DNA of 64,000 nt from Cribrihabitans marinus (GTDB lineage Bacteria; Pseudomonadota; Alphaproteobacteria; Rhodobacterales; Rhodobacteraceae): positions 62,001 to 126,000 of the forward strand of contig NZ_FNYD01000003.1 of NCBI RefSeq assembly GCF_900109035.1, in the 5' to 3' direction. The notes under the pieces are model-generated. The model saw only the letters and a list, made by a program, of their open reading frames with translations, had not been told where the DNA came from and did no database searches. A program made the translations under genes and the position numbers. Within the stretch, counting starts at the first letter, position 1. Each line of letters starts with the position of its first letter. This document shows, piece by piece, positions 26,363-38,003 of the stretch.

Positions 26363-27232
26363 ATGGGGCAGGCAATCCTGAAGGCGGCGGCGGTCGTGTT
26401 GTCGGTGCTGGTCGCGGCGAGTTATGGCGGTGCGCTACATCCGGCCGGTGACAGTCTTGCGGTGTTCCGGCTGCCGATGGCCGCGATGCTGGCGCTGGCG
26501 GTGATCTGGACGGACTGGCCGCGCCGGCTGCGCTGGCCGGTGGCCGGTGCCTGCCTGGTGATCCTGGGCGCGATGGTCTGGGCCAAGACCGCCCGCCCGG
26601 AACCCGGTCCGGTCACGGTCTATCAGAAGAACCTGTGGTTCGGGCTGCGCAACGTCGAGCCGCTGGCCCGCGACATTCTGGCCCGCGCGCCGGACGTTGT
26701 GACGTTGCAGGAGGTGTCGTCGCGCAACCGTGCGCTGATGGATCGGCTGCGCGCGGCCTATCCGCACCGCGTGTTCTGCCCCTTCACCAGCTGGGCCGGG
26801 GTTGCGGTGCTGTCGCGCCACCCGGTGCGCGCCCGTCACTGCGAAGAAGGGCAGGGACTGGCGGCGCTGCAGCTGGACATGCCGCAAGGGCCGGTCTGGG
26901 CGGTGTCGCTGCATTTGCACTGGCCCTGGCCGCATGGGCAGGGGCCGCAGCGCGACAGGCTGTTGCAGGTAATCGCCGGGCTGGAAGGGCCAGTGGTGAT
27001 CGGCGGCGATTTCAACATGGTGCCCTGGGGCTATTCCGTGCGGGCCATCGCCGCGGCCGGTGGGGCGCGTCGGACGCGTCCGGTGTCGCCGACCTTTACG
27101 ATTCATGACCGCGACGTCCCGTTGCTCATCGACCACGTTCTGGCCCCGCGCGGCGGCGCGGCCGAGCGGTTGCCGCGGCTGGGCTCGGACCATTACGGTG
27201 TGTTGGGGCGGGTTTGGCTGTCGCGCGAGTGA
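26363..27232 (+). CDS. endonuclease/exonuclease/phosphatase family membrane protein
   Basis: A 289-residue protein with two or three N-terminal membrane helices (AAVVLSVLVAASYGGAL; VAGACLVILGAMVWA) and an EEP-fold domain facing the periplasm or cytosol. Catalytic motifs are VVTLQEVSS (metal-binding Glu), VIGGDFNMVPW and a final GSDHYGVLG (catalytic His). Start ATG 26363 follows AAGGTGAGG. EEP members cleave phosphodiesters of nucleic acids or lipids; the membrane anchor fits a lipid or secreted substrate. Confidence 0.88.
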   Translation: MGQAILKAAAVVLSVLVAASYGGALHPAGDSLAVFRLPMAAMLALAVIWTDWPRRLRWPVAGACLVILGAMVWAKTARPEPGPVTVYQKNLWFGLRNVEPLARDILARAPDVVTLQEVSSRNRALMDRLRAAYPHRVFCPFTSWAGVAVLSRHPVRARHCEEGQGLAALQLDMPQGPVWAVSLHLHWPWPHGQGPQRDRLLQVIAGLEGPVVIGGDFNMVPWGYSVRAIAAAGGARRTRPVSPTFTIHDRDVPLLIDHVLAPRGGAAERLPRLGSDHYGVLGRVWLSRE

Positions 27233-27233
27233 C

Positions 27234-27968
27234 TCAGTCGATGGGCCATGTGGTGCCATCGCCCAGCACGACGTGATCCATCGGGATATCCCAGGGCATC
27301 GGATAGATCGTGGGCATTGCCGCAAATTCCTGTCCGATGCCGATGGTCAGCGGCTTGGGATCCTGCACCGCCAGGGTCCGGTCGTAATAGCCGCCGCCAT
27401 TGCCCAGCCGGTAACCCTGGGAATCGACCCCCAGCACCGGCGCGATCACGACATCCGGGGTCAGCCAGTCGCCGCCGGACGGGATCGGGATGTTCCACAC
27501 CCCGCGTTCCATCGCGCAGCGCGGGGTCCATTCGCGGAAGCGGACCGGGGCGTCGCGCGTCACGACAACCGGCAGGGCGATCCGGGCGCCGGCGGACTGG
27601 GCCGACGCCATCCAGCCCCGCAGATCCAGCTCCGCGCGGATCGGCCAATAGGCGGCGATCACCAGCCCCGGTTTCGGCGAAACGATCCGGTCCAGCGCTT
27701 CGGCGATGGTTTCGGCCTGCCGGGCGCGCGCGTCCTGATCCTGGGCACGGCGCAAGTCCAGAAGCCGGGCGCGCTCGGCCTTGCGGAACCGGTTCACGTC
27801 GCGCCAGGTGGCGGGGTCGACGGGAAAACCGTTGACCAGATCATGAGCGAAGCAGGGGGCATCGCCCGGCATGTCATCATCCGTGGAGGTCATCTCACCC
27901 CGTCCGTCCAGCGCCGTCGCCGCAGCGTCGCCGGGATCGTGCCCAGGTGCAACCGGCAGAATTTTCAT
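27234..27968 (-). CDS. 5-formyltetrahydrofolate cyclo-ligase
   Basis: A 244-residue protein with the 5-FCL motifs FRKAERARLL near the N terminus and LGNGGGYYDRTL near residue 190. It converts 5-formyl-THF to 5,10-methenyl-THF using ATP. The start ATG 27968 has CAGGAATCGTG in front; a shorter start at 27893 (MTSTDDDM) is possible because the first 25 residues are not part of the conserved fold. Convergent with the EEP gene with one base between stops. Confidence 0.92.
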   Translation of the reverse strand: MKILPVAPGHDPGDAAATALDGRGEMTSTDDDMPGDAPCFAHDLVNGFPVDPATWRDVNRFRKAERARLLDLRRAQDQDARARQAETIAEALDRIVSPKPGLVIAAYWPIRAELDLRGWMASAQSAGARIALPVVVTRDAPVRFREWTPRCAMERGVWNIPIPSGGDWLTPDVVIAPVLGVDSQGYRLGNGGGYYDRTLAVQDPKPLTIGIGQEFAAMPTIYPMPWDIPMDHVVLGDGTTWPID

Positions 27969-28070
27969 CACGATTCCTGATGTTATGGCGCACAAACATT
28001 CGATTTAATCATTTATCGGAAACGCCCATGTGGAGAGCTGCAACCACGTGAGCGAACAGGAGAGACGCCC

Positions 28071-28271
28071 ATGACCTCGCAGACACAAACATCCCGCAGT
28101 CCGGGCTCCATGCCGATGTTGGCCGTCCTTCTGGCCGCCTTGGCCGGTTTCGCCGTCGGGCAGGGCTGGTCGGCCATGCCGCAATCGGATGGATACGATG
28201 CCCAACCCGCCGCGATCGCGCCGGTCGAGGACTGGCACGGCAACGTGCGGCGTTCGCATTGGGGCAGGTAG
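28071..28271 (+). CDS. small single-helix membrane protein of unknown function
   Basis: A 66-residue protein with one hydrophobic segment (MLAVLLAALAGFAVGQGW, residues 16-33) and a short polar tail ending HGNVRRSHWGR. The ATG is preceded by ACAGGAGAGACGCCC, an excellent ribosome binding site, which is the main reason to accept the gene. No family recognised. Confidence 0.65.
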   Translation: MTSQTQTSRSPGSMPMLAVLLAALAGFAVGQGWSAMPQSDGYDAQPAAIAPVEDWHGNVRRSHWGR

Positions 28272-28281
28272 GCCGCGCGCG

Positions 28282-29625
28282 TCACGCCAACCCCATAAGC
28301 CTTTCGTCGAACGGGTAGGTGGAGAGGTTCTCGAAACCGTCCTCGGTGATCAGCACCTGATCCTCCAGCTTGATCGAGAAATCGCCGCCGACCTCGCCCA
28401 CGGCGGCCTCGACGCACAGCACCATGCCCGGCTCCAGCGCATAGTCGAAGGCGCCGGGTACCGCCTTGTCGGGATAGGCCACCAGGGGCCACTCGTCGCA
28501 CAGGCCGACCCCGTGCATCAGGCAGCCGTATTTCTGGGCCTGGAATTTCTCGTCCAGCCGGTGCGTGTTGGCCGTCAGCTCGGGGATCGTGACGCCGGGC
28601 CGCAGCATCTGCATGTTGGTCATGATGTGCTCATGGGCATGGCGCATGGCATAGACCATGTCGGGACGCGGAGGCCGGTCGCCGACCCACCAGGTGCGGC
28701 TGATGTCGATGCAGATGCCGTAGGCGCCGATCAGGTCGGTGTCGAAGGCGATGATCTCGTTGGCCCGGGTGATCCTTGGCCCGCATTCCTGGAACCACGG
28801 GTTGGTGCGCGGGCCGCTGGACAGAAGCCGCGTCTCGATCCATTCGCCGCCGCGGCGCACGTTCTCGGCATGCAGCACGGCCCAGATGTCGTTCTCGGTG
28901 GTGCGTCCGTCGCCGACATTGGCGCGGGCGAAATCCTCCATCGCACGCACCGCCGTCTCGCAGGCATGGTTGGCGCAACGCATGGCCAGGATCTCGTCGG
29001 GGCCCTTGACCGCGCGGGCCTTCTCGGTCAGCTCCTCGCCCTCCATGATCTCGAAGCCCTGCGCCTCGAGCGCGCGCAGCCCGTGCACCATGATCTTGTC
29101 GACGGCCAGCCGCCGGTTGCCGCCGCCATGCGCGCGGATCAGGTCCTGCACCTCGGCCGCGAAGTCCGATGCCGCCTGCATCCCCTTGTCGCCGGTGGAG
29201 AAATAGAACAGCGATGCACCCGAGCGTTGCTCGCGGACCAGCGGATTGAAGGTCGAGAGGAAGGGCGCGTTCTTGTAGTCCCAGATCACCATGTGGCCAT
29301 CGGCACAGACCAGCACCGCGCGAAACGGATTGTGGGTGTTCCACAGCTGCATGTTGGTGGAGTCGGTGGCATAGCGGATGTTCAACGGGTCGAACATGAG
29401 AAGCCCGCCATAGTCCCGCGCCACGATGTGCCGGGTCAGCCTGTCCCAGCGATAGGTCCGCATCCGCTCGAGATTGGGCAGGTCCAGCCCGGCGGCGGCC
29501 CATTCGTCGAAGGCCCGCCGGGTCGGGCCGATCTCGATCCGGTCGCCGTCATTGGGGCTGCCGTCGCCCAGGGTGGCGCCCCGGGTCGGGTCGATCTTGC
29601 GGGTGTCGCGAAAATGGCGGTTCAT
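28282..29625 (-). CDS. dddP: DMSP lyase DddP
   Basis: A 447-residue M24-fold enzyme that splits dimethylsulfoniopropionate into dimethyl sulfide and acrylate. It is recognisable along its length (MNRHFRDTRKIDP start; DPLNIRYATDSTNMQLWNT). The metal ligands known for Ruegeria DddP fall at identical positions here: Asp295, Asp297, Asp307, His371, Glu406, Glu421, as does the proposed catalytic Asp377 (GLCDEWP), with Tyr366 and Trp95 in the substrate pocket. Proline-peptidase relatives differ in length and N-terminal part. It is divergent from a DUF3445 gene across 125 bases. No dddT, acuI or other DMSP gene is adjacent. Confidence 0.97.
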   Translation of the reverse strand: MNRHFRDTRKIDPTRGATLGDGSPNDGDRIEIGPTRRAFDEWAAAGLDLPNLERMRTYRWDRLTRHIVARDYGGLLMFDPLNIRYATDSTNMQLWNTHNPFRAVLVCADGHMVIWDYKNAPFLSTFNPLVREQRSGASLFYFSTGDKGMQAASDFAAEVQDLIRAHGGGNRRLAVDKIMVHGLRALEAQGFEIMEGEELTEKARAVKGPDEILAMRCANHACETAVRAMEDFARANVGDGRTTENDIWAVLHAENVRRGGEWIETRLLSSGPRTNPWFQECGPRITRANEIIAFDTDLIGAYGICIDISRTWWVGDRPPRPDMVYAMRHAHEHIMTNMQMLRPGVTIPELTANTHRLDEKFQAQKYGCLMHGVGLCDEWPLVAYPDKAVPGAFDYALEPGMVLCVEAAVGEVGGDFSIKLEDQVLITEDGFENLSTYPFDERLMGLA

Positions 29626-29750
29626 GGCGGGCCCCTCGGGATGATCCGCTCAGACTGGCCCGGGCGCTGTGTGGCGTCGAATGTGAATGCGACCCCGGGC
29701 CATGTCGTTTTCGGGCCGACATGCGGGCGGGTGGGTGCTATGCGAGGGGA

Positions 29751-30485
29751 ATGGCCGAGATCCTGCAGACCACGCTGCCCTATGACCCGTTCACGCCCCG
29801 CCCGCTGCCGGGGATTGCGCCGCTGGATCCGGGCGACTGGCTGCATCGGGACGAGGCCTTTGCCGGGCAATTGGCGCGCCGCGATGTCCTTCTAGCAGAT
29901 CGCCGGGCCGAGGTCCTGGCGCTGGACCCCGAGGCTGCGGACCCGGCGCAGGAGGTTCTGGACCTGGCCCTGGAGCAGGCCTATCCGGGTGCCGGGGCGG
30001 GGGTTGTGCGGCCCGACGGTGTGCGAGTGGCTGTGGACCGCGCCGACCCGCTGGGCACGCTGGGACGGCTGGTGCAGGAGGATATCTGCATCCTGCAGAA
30101 GCGCGGTGACGAGCATGTGCTGACCGGCGCGGTGCTGTGTTTTCCGGCCAGTTGGACGCTGGAAGAGAAATTCCTGCGCCCGCTGACCGGCATCCACGAG
30201 CCGGTGGACAGCTATGACGCCGGGATCGCCCGGCGGGTGCAGCGGTTGTTCGACGGGGTACGGTCCGGGCGGCCGCTCTGGCGGTTCAACGCGCTGTGGT
30301 ATGACGACCCCGAGCTGCATCAGCCGCGCAGCGCGGCGCAGAGGCGGGACCGGGTTGACCCCGAGCGCGCCGGATATCTACGTAGCGAACGTCAGTGCAT
30401 CCTGCGTCTGCCGCGCAGCAACGCGGTGGTCTTCTCGATCCACACCTATGTCCTGGCGCGGGCCTCGCTGGCCGAGCGGCAATGA
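29751..30485 (+). CDS. heme-dependent oxidative N-demethylase alpha-type protein (DUF3445)
   Basis: A 244-residue protein of the DUF3445 family (LPYDPFTPRPLPGIAPLD start; LVQEDICILQKR, CFPASWTLEEKF, GIHEPVDSYD, LRSERQCILRLPRS). The family includes DmmA, the heme subunit of dimethylamine monooxygenase. No genes for the usual flavin/iron-sulfur partner subunits lie beside it. ATG 29751 directly follows GAGGGGA; an ATG ten codons upstream (29721) is open but has no ribosome binding site. It is divergent from dddP. The substrate is unknown; a methylated amine is the family-based guess. Confidence 0.88.
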   Translation: MAEILQTTLPYDPFTPRPLPGIAPLDPGDWLHRDEAFAGQLARRDVLLADRRAEVLALDPEAADPAQEVLDLALEQAYPGAGAGVVRPDGVRVAVDRADPLGTLGRLVQEDICILQKRGDEHVLTGAVLCFPASWTLEEKFLRPLTGIHEPVDSYDAGIARRVQRLFDGVRSGRPLWRFNALWYDDPELHQPRSAAQRRDRVDPERAGYLRSERQCILRLPRSNAVVFSIHTYVLARASLAERQ

Positions 30486-30542
30486 AAAACCGCCCTGCCG
30501 CAGTGGCAGGGCGGCGGGCCGTGCCCCGGCCGAAATCCCGGC

Positions 30543-31451
30543 TCAGAGCGGGATTGCTTGCATCACGCCTGCCACGGCGCCGGTGCTGTGCAGAACCACA
30601 ATTGCGCTGGTGAACGAGAGCACCTGGGTGTTGAGGCGGAAATCCTCGCCCCGGATCAGGTTGACCGCGGCCATCGCGATCGCCACCGGCGCCGACAGAA
30701 ATGCCAGGCATCCGGTCATGCCCCAGCTGCTCAGGCGCAGCAGGTCGCGTTCGGTCGGCTGCACCGTCGAGGCGTCGATCTCGGCGGGGTGCGGCTCGGA
30801 CCGGAAGGCCAGCGCCAGCGCCTCTTCGTCGCTCAGCATGACAAGCCCGGTCTGGCCGCCATAGGGCGCGCTGCCCATGATCCGCTCGTAGCGGGTGTCG
30901 AGCGCGGGCTCGGTTTCCTCGATCGGGGCGAAGCGTTCGCCGTTGGCATAGAGGATCTGCTTGCAGCCGCGCACCTTGCGCGGGGTCACGTTGGAGAAGG
31001 CACCCAGGAACTGTTCGATGGTCAACTGGACATCGGGCTCCAGCCATTCGATCGCCTCGGCGGAGTAGATGTCGACCATGCGGTAGAGCATCACCACCAG
31101 AAGCAGTTCGGACACGTCACGATTGTCCAGTTCCTCGGCCACCGCGGTCAGGGTGATGACCGCCCGGCTCTGGCCGCTGGGCGGTTTCGGCCGGCGGTGA
31201 CGGTTCAGCCCCGCGGCCTCGTCCAGCGCCACGACACGATCCTGTGCCGGGGTCTGGGTGTCCACGGTGATCCGGGCATGATACTGGCTGGTGACGATGC
31301 GGGCCTCGCGGTCGTCGGTGATCGACTGGCGGTCGACCGGGTGGCCGTAATCCTCCAGCGTGGCCGAGACGATCCGGCAGAAACGGTCCAGGGCGCCGTC
31401 CTCGTTGCCCTGGAAGACCAAGCCGCCGTGATAACTGCCTCCTTGTGTCAC
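30543..31451 (-). CDS. hypothetical protein with C-terminal hydrophobic segments
   Basis: A 302-residue protein I do not recognise. The first 210 residues are soluble and acidic; the C-terminal 65 contain two hydrophobic stretches (GCLAFLSAPVAIAMAAVNLI and LSFTSAIVVLHSTGAVAGVM), probably membrane helices. GTG 31451 is chosen because it is preceded by AAGGAGAAGAACT. The gene is alone, convergent with the DUF3445 gene. Possible tail-anchored envelope protein. Confidence 0.75.
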   Translation of the reverse strand: MTQGGSYHGGLVFQGNEDGALDRFCRIVSATLEDYGHPVDRQSITDDREARIVTSQYHARITVDTQTPAQDRVVALDEAAGLNRHRRPKPPSGQSRAVITLTAVAEELDNRDVSELLLVVMLYRMVDIYSAEAIEWLEPDVQLTIEQFLGAFSNVTPRKVRGCKQILYANGERFAPIEETEPALDTRYERIMGSAPYGGQTGLVMLSDEEALALAFRSEPHPAEIDASTVQPTERDLLRLSSWGMTGCLAFLSAPVAIAMAAVNLIRGEDFRLNTQVLSFTSAIVVLHSTGAVAGVMQAIPL

Positions 31452-31646
31452 AGTTCTTCTCCTTTGCCTGTATCCCGGCGATCAGCCTAAGGGCCGATCA
31501 CGGTGAGATTGGGGCCGAAACGGTTAATTCCGGGGGCAGTCCAGCCGGCGGGCAAAGATTGGCCACGGAACGGAAACCGGTGCATTTTATAGTTGTTTGC
31601 GTGAATTGCGGCGGGAATCGGGCAATGAGGTGCCGATCCTGCGGCG

Positions 31647-32450
31647 TCACCCGTCGATGCGGGCGGCCATGATGGCGATGGCCTGCTGGTAGACGGTGGC
31701 CGCATTCCACTGTTTTATAACGCTGAAATTGGGTTCTCCGGGCTGATATCCGGCCCCGGGGCGCCACCCCTTCTTGCGCAAGAAATTGCCGGTCGAGGCC
31801 AGGGCGTCGGTGATGTTGTAGAAATCGACCCGGCCATCTCCGGTTGCGTCCACGCCGTAGGTCAGGGCATTTCCGGGCAGGAACTGCGTGTGACCCAGCT
31901 CGCCATGCTTGGCGCCCAGTGTGGCCGAGGTGATCGTGCCGCGGTCGACCAGCTTCAGCGCGCCGATGGCGTGCGGGACGAAGAAATCCGAGCGGCGGCA
32001 ATCATAGGCCAGCGTCACGATGGCCGAGACCAACTGGCTGTCGCCCATGAACCCGCCGAACCCCGTCTCCATGCCGTGAATGGCCAAAAGGATGCCGGCG
32101 GGAACACCGAACTGCCGTTCTAGCGCGGCATAGTATTGCGGATTGCGGGCCTTGCGGCTGCGTCCTTGCGCCACGATCGTGTCGGCACCCCGGATCTGCA
32201 TGAATTTCTGCAGGCTGTAGCGAAAGCTCTTCTGGTTGCGGTCGGCGGCAATGGTGCGGCTGGCATAGCGTGCCTGCGCCAGCGCCTGAAGCCCGGCCCG
32301 GCCGACCCCGGCGCGCTGCGCCTCGGCGGCGAAGTCACGTTTCCAGGTCTCGAACCCGGCGCCGGTATTGCCGCAGGGGGCCGCAGCTGCGGCGCCGGCG
32401 CTCAGGCCGATGGTGAGGGTCAGGGAGGCAATCAGGCCGGTCAATCGCAT
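31647..32450 (-). CDS. MltB-type lytic murein transglycosylase
   Basis: A 267-residue exported protein. A signal peptide (LTGLIASLTLTIGLSAGAAA) is followed by an SLT_2 domain with AIHGMETGFGGFMGDSQLV, where Glu128 is the predicted catalytic acid, and LGHTQFLPGNALTYGVD plus DATGDGRVDFYN. It cleaves peptidoglycan with formation of 1,6-anhydro-MurNAc. There is no C-terminal peptidoglycan-binding domain. The start codon follows GGAGAGTTCCG. It lies 35 bases after the substrate-binding protein gene on the same strand. Confidence 0.92.
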   Translation of the reverse strand: MRLTGLIASLTLTIGLSAGAAAAAPCGNTGAGFETWKRDFAAEAQRAGVGRAGLQALAQARYASRTIAADRNQKSFRYSLQKFMQIRGADTIVAQGRSRKARNPQYYAALERQFGVPAGILLAIHGMETGFGGFMGDSQLVSAIVTLAYDCRRSDFFVPHAIGALKLVDRGTITSATLGAKHGELGHTQFLPGNALTYGVDATGDGRVDFYNITDALASTGNFLRKKGWRPGAGYQPGEPNFSVIKQWNAATVYQQAIAIMAARIDG

Positions 32451-32485
32451 CGGAACTCTCCGGAACAGGGGCAGGTCGGGTGGGA

Positions 32486-33322
32486 TCAGCGCAGGGTGGG
32501 CGCGATGAGATACATCGCCTCGAGCGCCGGACCCGGGCGGATGCCGGGCAGCGCCTCGCGGAAGATCTCGCGCATGGTGCCATCGGCATAGAGCTCGGAC
32601 AGGACGGTGTCGACGAACAGGCGGAACTCGGTATCGCCGCGCGCCATCGCCAGGCCCTGTTTCTCGACCGTCAGGATCTGGTCGGACATCTTGAACTCCT
32701 CGGACATCTGCGCCGAGACGAAATTGACCAGCAGGATCGACTGGTCCGCGAAATAGGCGTCCAGCGCGCCATCGATCATCGCCTGGAACCCGGCCGGGTG
32801 GGCCTGGAAGGGGATCAGCTCGGCCTCGATGCCCGCATTCTCGAAGGAATTGCGCACGGCTTCCTCGGTCGTAGTGCCGGAGCGGAACCCGACTCTCTTG
32901 CCGGCCAGGTCCGAGAGGTTCTCGCCGGCGTCCCTGGGTACCACCAGCGATGCGCCATCGACATAGACGGGCACCGAGAAATCCACGATCTCGCGCCGGG
33001 GCAGGGTGATGGTGGCGGCGCCGCACAGCAGGTCCAGTTCCCCGGACGCCACCTTGTCGAAACGCTCATCGGCGCTGACCGAGATGAAATTCGCGGTCAG
33101 CTCCTCGATCTCGAGCACATCTGCCAGGGCCTGGGCGATCCGGTCGCAGATCGCCGGGGTATAGCCGTCGGGCTGGCCATCGGCCCCGACGAAGGACAGT
33201 GGCGCGGCATCGGGGCGGATGCCGAAATTGACCGCGCCTGTCTGCTTGATCCGATCAAGCGTCTGGGCGGAAGCCCCGCAGGCCAGAAGCGTCGCGGCCA
33301 GGGCGAGAAGGGTCTTGCGCAT
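32486..33322 (-). CDS. amino acid ABC transporter substrate-binding protein
   Basis: A 278-residue periplasmic protein with signal peptide MRKTLLALAATLLACGASA and a SBP_bac_3 fold: LDRIKQTGAVNFGIRPDAAP, GYTPAICDRIA, and DLAGKRVGFRSGTTTEEAV. It should deliver an amino acid or similar solute to an ABC permease, but no permease or ATPase gene is adjacent, so it is an orphan binding protein here. It lies 150 bases downstream of glnA on the same strand, past a terminator. Confidence 0.9.
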   Translation of the reverse strand: MRKTLLALAATLLACGASAQTLDRIKQTGAVNFGIRPDAAPLSFVGADGQPDGYTPAICDRIAQALADVLEIEELTANFISVSADERFDKVASGELDLLCGAATITLPRREIVDFSVPVYVDGASLVVPRDAGENLSDLAGKRVGFRSGTTTEEAVRNSFENAGIEAELIPFQAHPAGFQAMIDGALDAYFADQSILLVNFVSAQMSEEFKMSDQILTVEKQGLAMARGDTEFRLFVDTVLSELYADGTMREIFREALPGIRPGPALEAMYLIAPTLR

Positions 33323-33412
33323 CGATACCCCCGAGCTGGATCGTTCGCGACCAGCTTATTGACGCGGGGTGAAGTCACAAGGGGAAATGCGTGCGCGCCC
33401 CGCGGCACCGGT

Positions 33413-33447
33413 GCTAAACGAAAGGGGCGCCCCGCAAGGGACGCCCC
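33413..33447 (-). terminator. intrinsic terminator of glnBA
   Basis: On the minus strand GGGGCGTCCC and GGGGCGCCCC pair around a TTGC loop (33424-33447), followed by TTTCGTTTAGC. It lies just past the glnA stop and separates glnA from the binding-protein gene. Confidence 0.8.
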
Positions 33448-33472
33448 GAAGCCATGTGATGCGGTGACCCGC

Positions 33473-34879
33473 CTAGCAGCTGTAATACAGGCCGTATTCC
33501 ACCGGGTGCGGGGTGTGCTCGTAAAGCTCGACTTCTTCCATCTTGAGCGCGATGTAGCCGGCGATCTGGTCCTTGGTGAACACGTCGCCCTGCAGCAGGA
33601 AGTCGTGATCGGCGGCCAGCGCGTCCAGCGCCTCGCGCAGGGATCCGCAGACGGTGGGGATGCCCTCGAGCTCTTCGGCCGGCAGGTCGTAGAGGTTCTT
33701 GTCCATCGCCTCGCCGGGGTCGATCTTGTTCTTGATCCCGTCGAGCCCGGCCATCAGCAGCGCCGCGAAGGCCAGGTAGGGGTTGGCCGAGGGATCGGGG
33801 AACCGCGCCTCGACCCGCTTGGCCTTGGGGCTTTCGGTCCACGGGATGCGCACGCAGCCCGAGCGGTTGCGGGCCGAATAGGCGCGCAGCACCGGCGCCT
33901 CGAAGCCCGGGATCAGCCGCTTGTAGCTGTTGGTCGACGGGTTGGTGAAGGCGTTCAGCGTCTTGGCGTGCTTGAGGATGCCGCCGATGAAATAGAGCGC
34001 CTCGTCGCTGAGATCGGCATATTTGTCGCCCGCAAAGAGCGGCTTGCCGTCCTTCCAGATCGACATGTTCACATGCATGCCGGTGCCATTGTCGCCGGCG
34101 ATGGGCTTGGGCATGAAGGTGGCCGACTTGCCATAGGCGTGGGCCACGTTGTGGATCACGTATTTGTATTTCTGCAGCTCGTCGGCCTGTTTGGTCAGGC
34201 TGTCGAAGATCAGCCCCAGCTCGTGCTGGCAGCTGGCGACCTCGTGGTGGTGCTTGTCCACCTTCATGCCGAGCCGCTTCATGGTGCTGAGCATCTCCGA
34301 GCGCAGGTCCTGGCTTTCGTCGGTCGGGTTCACCGGAAAATACCCGCCCTTGACGCCCGGGCGATGGCCCATGTTGCCCATCTCGTACTCGGTGTCGGTG
34401 TTCCACGAGGCGTCGGTGGCGTCGACCTCGTAGGAGACCTTGTTGATCGAGTTGGAGTAGCGCACGTCGTCGAACAGGAAGAACTCGGCCTCGGGGCCGA
34501 AGAACGCGCTGTCGCCGATGCCCGAGGACTTGAGATAGGCCTCGGCTTTTTCGGCGGTGCCGCGGGGATCGCGCTCGTAGGATTCGCCGGTATCGGGCTC
34601 GACCACCGAGCAATGCAGGCAGATGGTCTTTTCGGCATAGAACGGATCGACATAGGCGCTGTCGGTGTCGGGCATCAGCTTCATGTCCGAGGCCTCGATC
34701 GACTTCCACCCGGCGATCGAGGAGCCGTCGAACATGAAGCCCTCTTCCAGGAAGTCCTCGTCGACCAGATCGGCCACGATGGTCACGTGCTGCAGCTTGC
34801 CGCGCGGGTCGGTGAAGCGGATGTCGACATATTCCGCGTCTTCTTCCTTGATCAACTCAAGAACTGCGTCCTTGCTCAT
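33473..34879 (-). CDS. glnA: glutamine synthetase type I
   Basis: A 468-residue GSI. The metal-binding and catalytic motifs are present: [35 protein letters not shown], and [18 protein letters not shown] with the glutamate-binding arginines. The adenylylation site is the tyrosine of KNLYDLP, so activity should be controlled by GlnE. It makes glutamine from glutamate and ammonia. It follows glnB by 39 bases in the usual alphaproteobacterial glnBA operon. Confidence 0.98.
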   Translation of the reverse strand: MSKDAVLELIKEEDAEYVDIRFTDPRGKLQHVTIVADLVDEDFLEEGFMFDGSSIAGWKSIEASDMKLMPDTDSAYVDPFYAEKTICLHCSVVEPDTGESYERDPRGTAEKAEAYLKSSGIGDSAFFGPEAEFFLFDDVRYSNSINKVSYEVDATDASWNTDTEYEMGNMGHRPGVKGGYFPVNPTDESQDLRSEMLSTMKRLGMKVDKHHHEVASCQHELGLIFDSLTKQADELQKYKYVIHNVAHAYGKSATFMPKPIAGDNGTGMHVNMSIWKDGKPLFAGDKYADLSDEALYFIGGILKHAKTLNAFTNPSTNSYKRLIPGFEAPVLRAYSARNRSGCVRIPWTESPKAKRVEARFPDPSANPYLAFAALLMAGLDGIKNKIDPGEAMDKNLYDLPAEELEGIPTVCGSLREALDALAADHDFLLQGDVFTKDQIAGYIALKMEEVELYEHTPHPVEYGLYYSC

Positions 34880-34918
34880 TTTTGTCGGTCCTTTTCGACT
34901 TAATTCGGAATTTCGGGG

Positions 34919-37071
<2,153 letters not shown>

Positions 37072-37090
<19 letters not shown>

Positions 37091-37578
37091 GCCGCGCGGC
37101 CGGGCACGGACAGTTCCAGCCCGCCGGCATAGATCACGTGCGGGGCGTCGAACCGCAGCTCTGCCACGGCGATCTCGCGCAGGCCCAGATCCAGGACATA
37201 TTCGCCATCGACCAGCGCACCGGCCGGCACCAGCGCGCGGTCGCGGCCGAACATCGCCCGTGCGCGCCAGTCGCGGATCAGGACCGGCTGACCCGCGGGC
37301 AGGATCAGATCGTGCTCGGGCCGCAGATCGCCCAGCGATCCCGCCGCGATCCGGACCGCGTGACATTGCCGGACGTGGTGCCGACAGTGCATGACTGACA
37401 CCAGCCCCGCATCGCGGGTGATGATCCGCTGACCGGGCCGGATCCGCTCTACCGGAGTTTCGCCGGCCTGGGTGAGGACCTGCGTTCCGGCCAGCAGACC
37501 CGCCTCGGCACCTGTGCCGGCGGCGACTTCGGTCGCAGGGCGGGAATCGACGACTGTCGGGGCGGTTTCGGATCTCAT
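37072..37578 (-). CDS. Hint (hedgehog/intein) domain protein
   Basis: A 168-residue protein with a Hint_2-type domain: GLLAGTQVLTQAGETPVERI, RPGQRIITRDAGLV, HAVRIAAGSLGD, LRPEHDLILPAGQPVLIRDW. Such domains are common in Rhodobacterales, usually at the end of larger secreted proteins; here it stands almost alone after a 28-residue N-terminal part with no evident signal peptide. The Cys at the typical splice-start position is not present (AGTQV), so self-cleavage is doubtful. Overlaps the nnrDE 3' end. Confidence 0.85.
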
Positions 37579-37775
37579 GGCGGCCTCGCTGCGCTGCTTG
37601 ACGCATACTTTCGCCGGAATGTGGCAGGACCATGCAGATCGGGTGGCAATTTGTGTGCGGATCCGCCCTCGCGGAGCGCCCTCGCGCGTCCAGAGCGGCG
37701 CTTTTCCCCTCGCGCTCGGCGGCGAGCTTTGCTATTCAGCGCGACACCTGACGGGCCAACGCCCGGAGGTTGCGT

Positions 37776-37860
37776 GCGGGTGTGGCGGAATTGGTAGACG
37801 CACCAGATTTAGGTTCTGGCGCCGCAAGGCGTGGGGGTTCAAGTCCCTTCACCCGCACCA
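37776..37860 (+). tRNA. tRNA-Leu (anticodon UAG)
   Basis: An 85-base class II tRNA. Acceptor stem GCGGGTG (37776-37782) pairs with CACCCGC (37850-37856), discriminator A and encoded CCA follow. The anticodon arm is CCAGA-TTTAGGT-TCTGG with anticodon TAG; the long variable arm (GCGCCGCAAGGCGT region) and GGTTCAAGTCC T-loop fit leucine. It is the left boundary of an island-like segment. Confidence 0.97.
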
Positions 37861-38003
37861 GCTTGATTTCAATGAAAACCCCTTGTTTCCAGGTCATCCC
37901 CTGTCGGTCAAATATGCTGGTTTGGACGCTCGGCTAGACAATTTCGTGTTCTGTTCGCGGGTCTGGGGGGCCTTCGACATCCTTTGGACTCCCCGTTTCC
38001 GTC

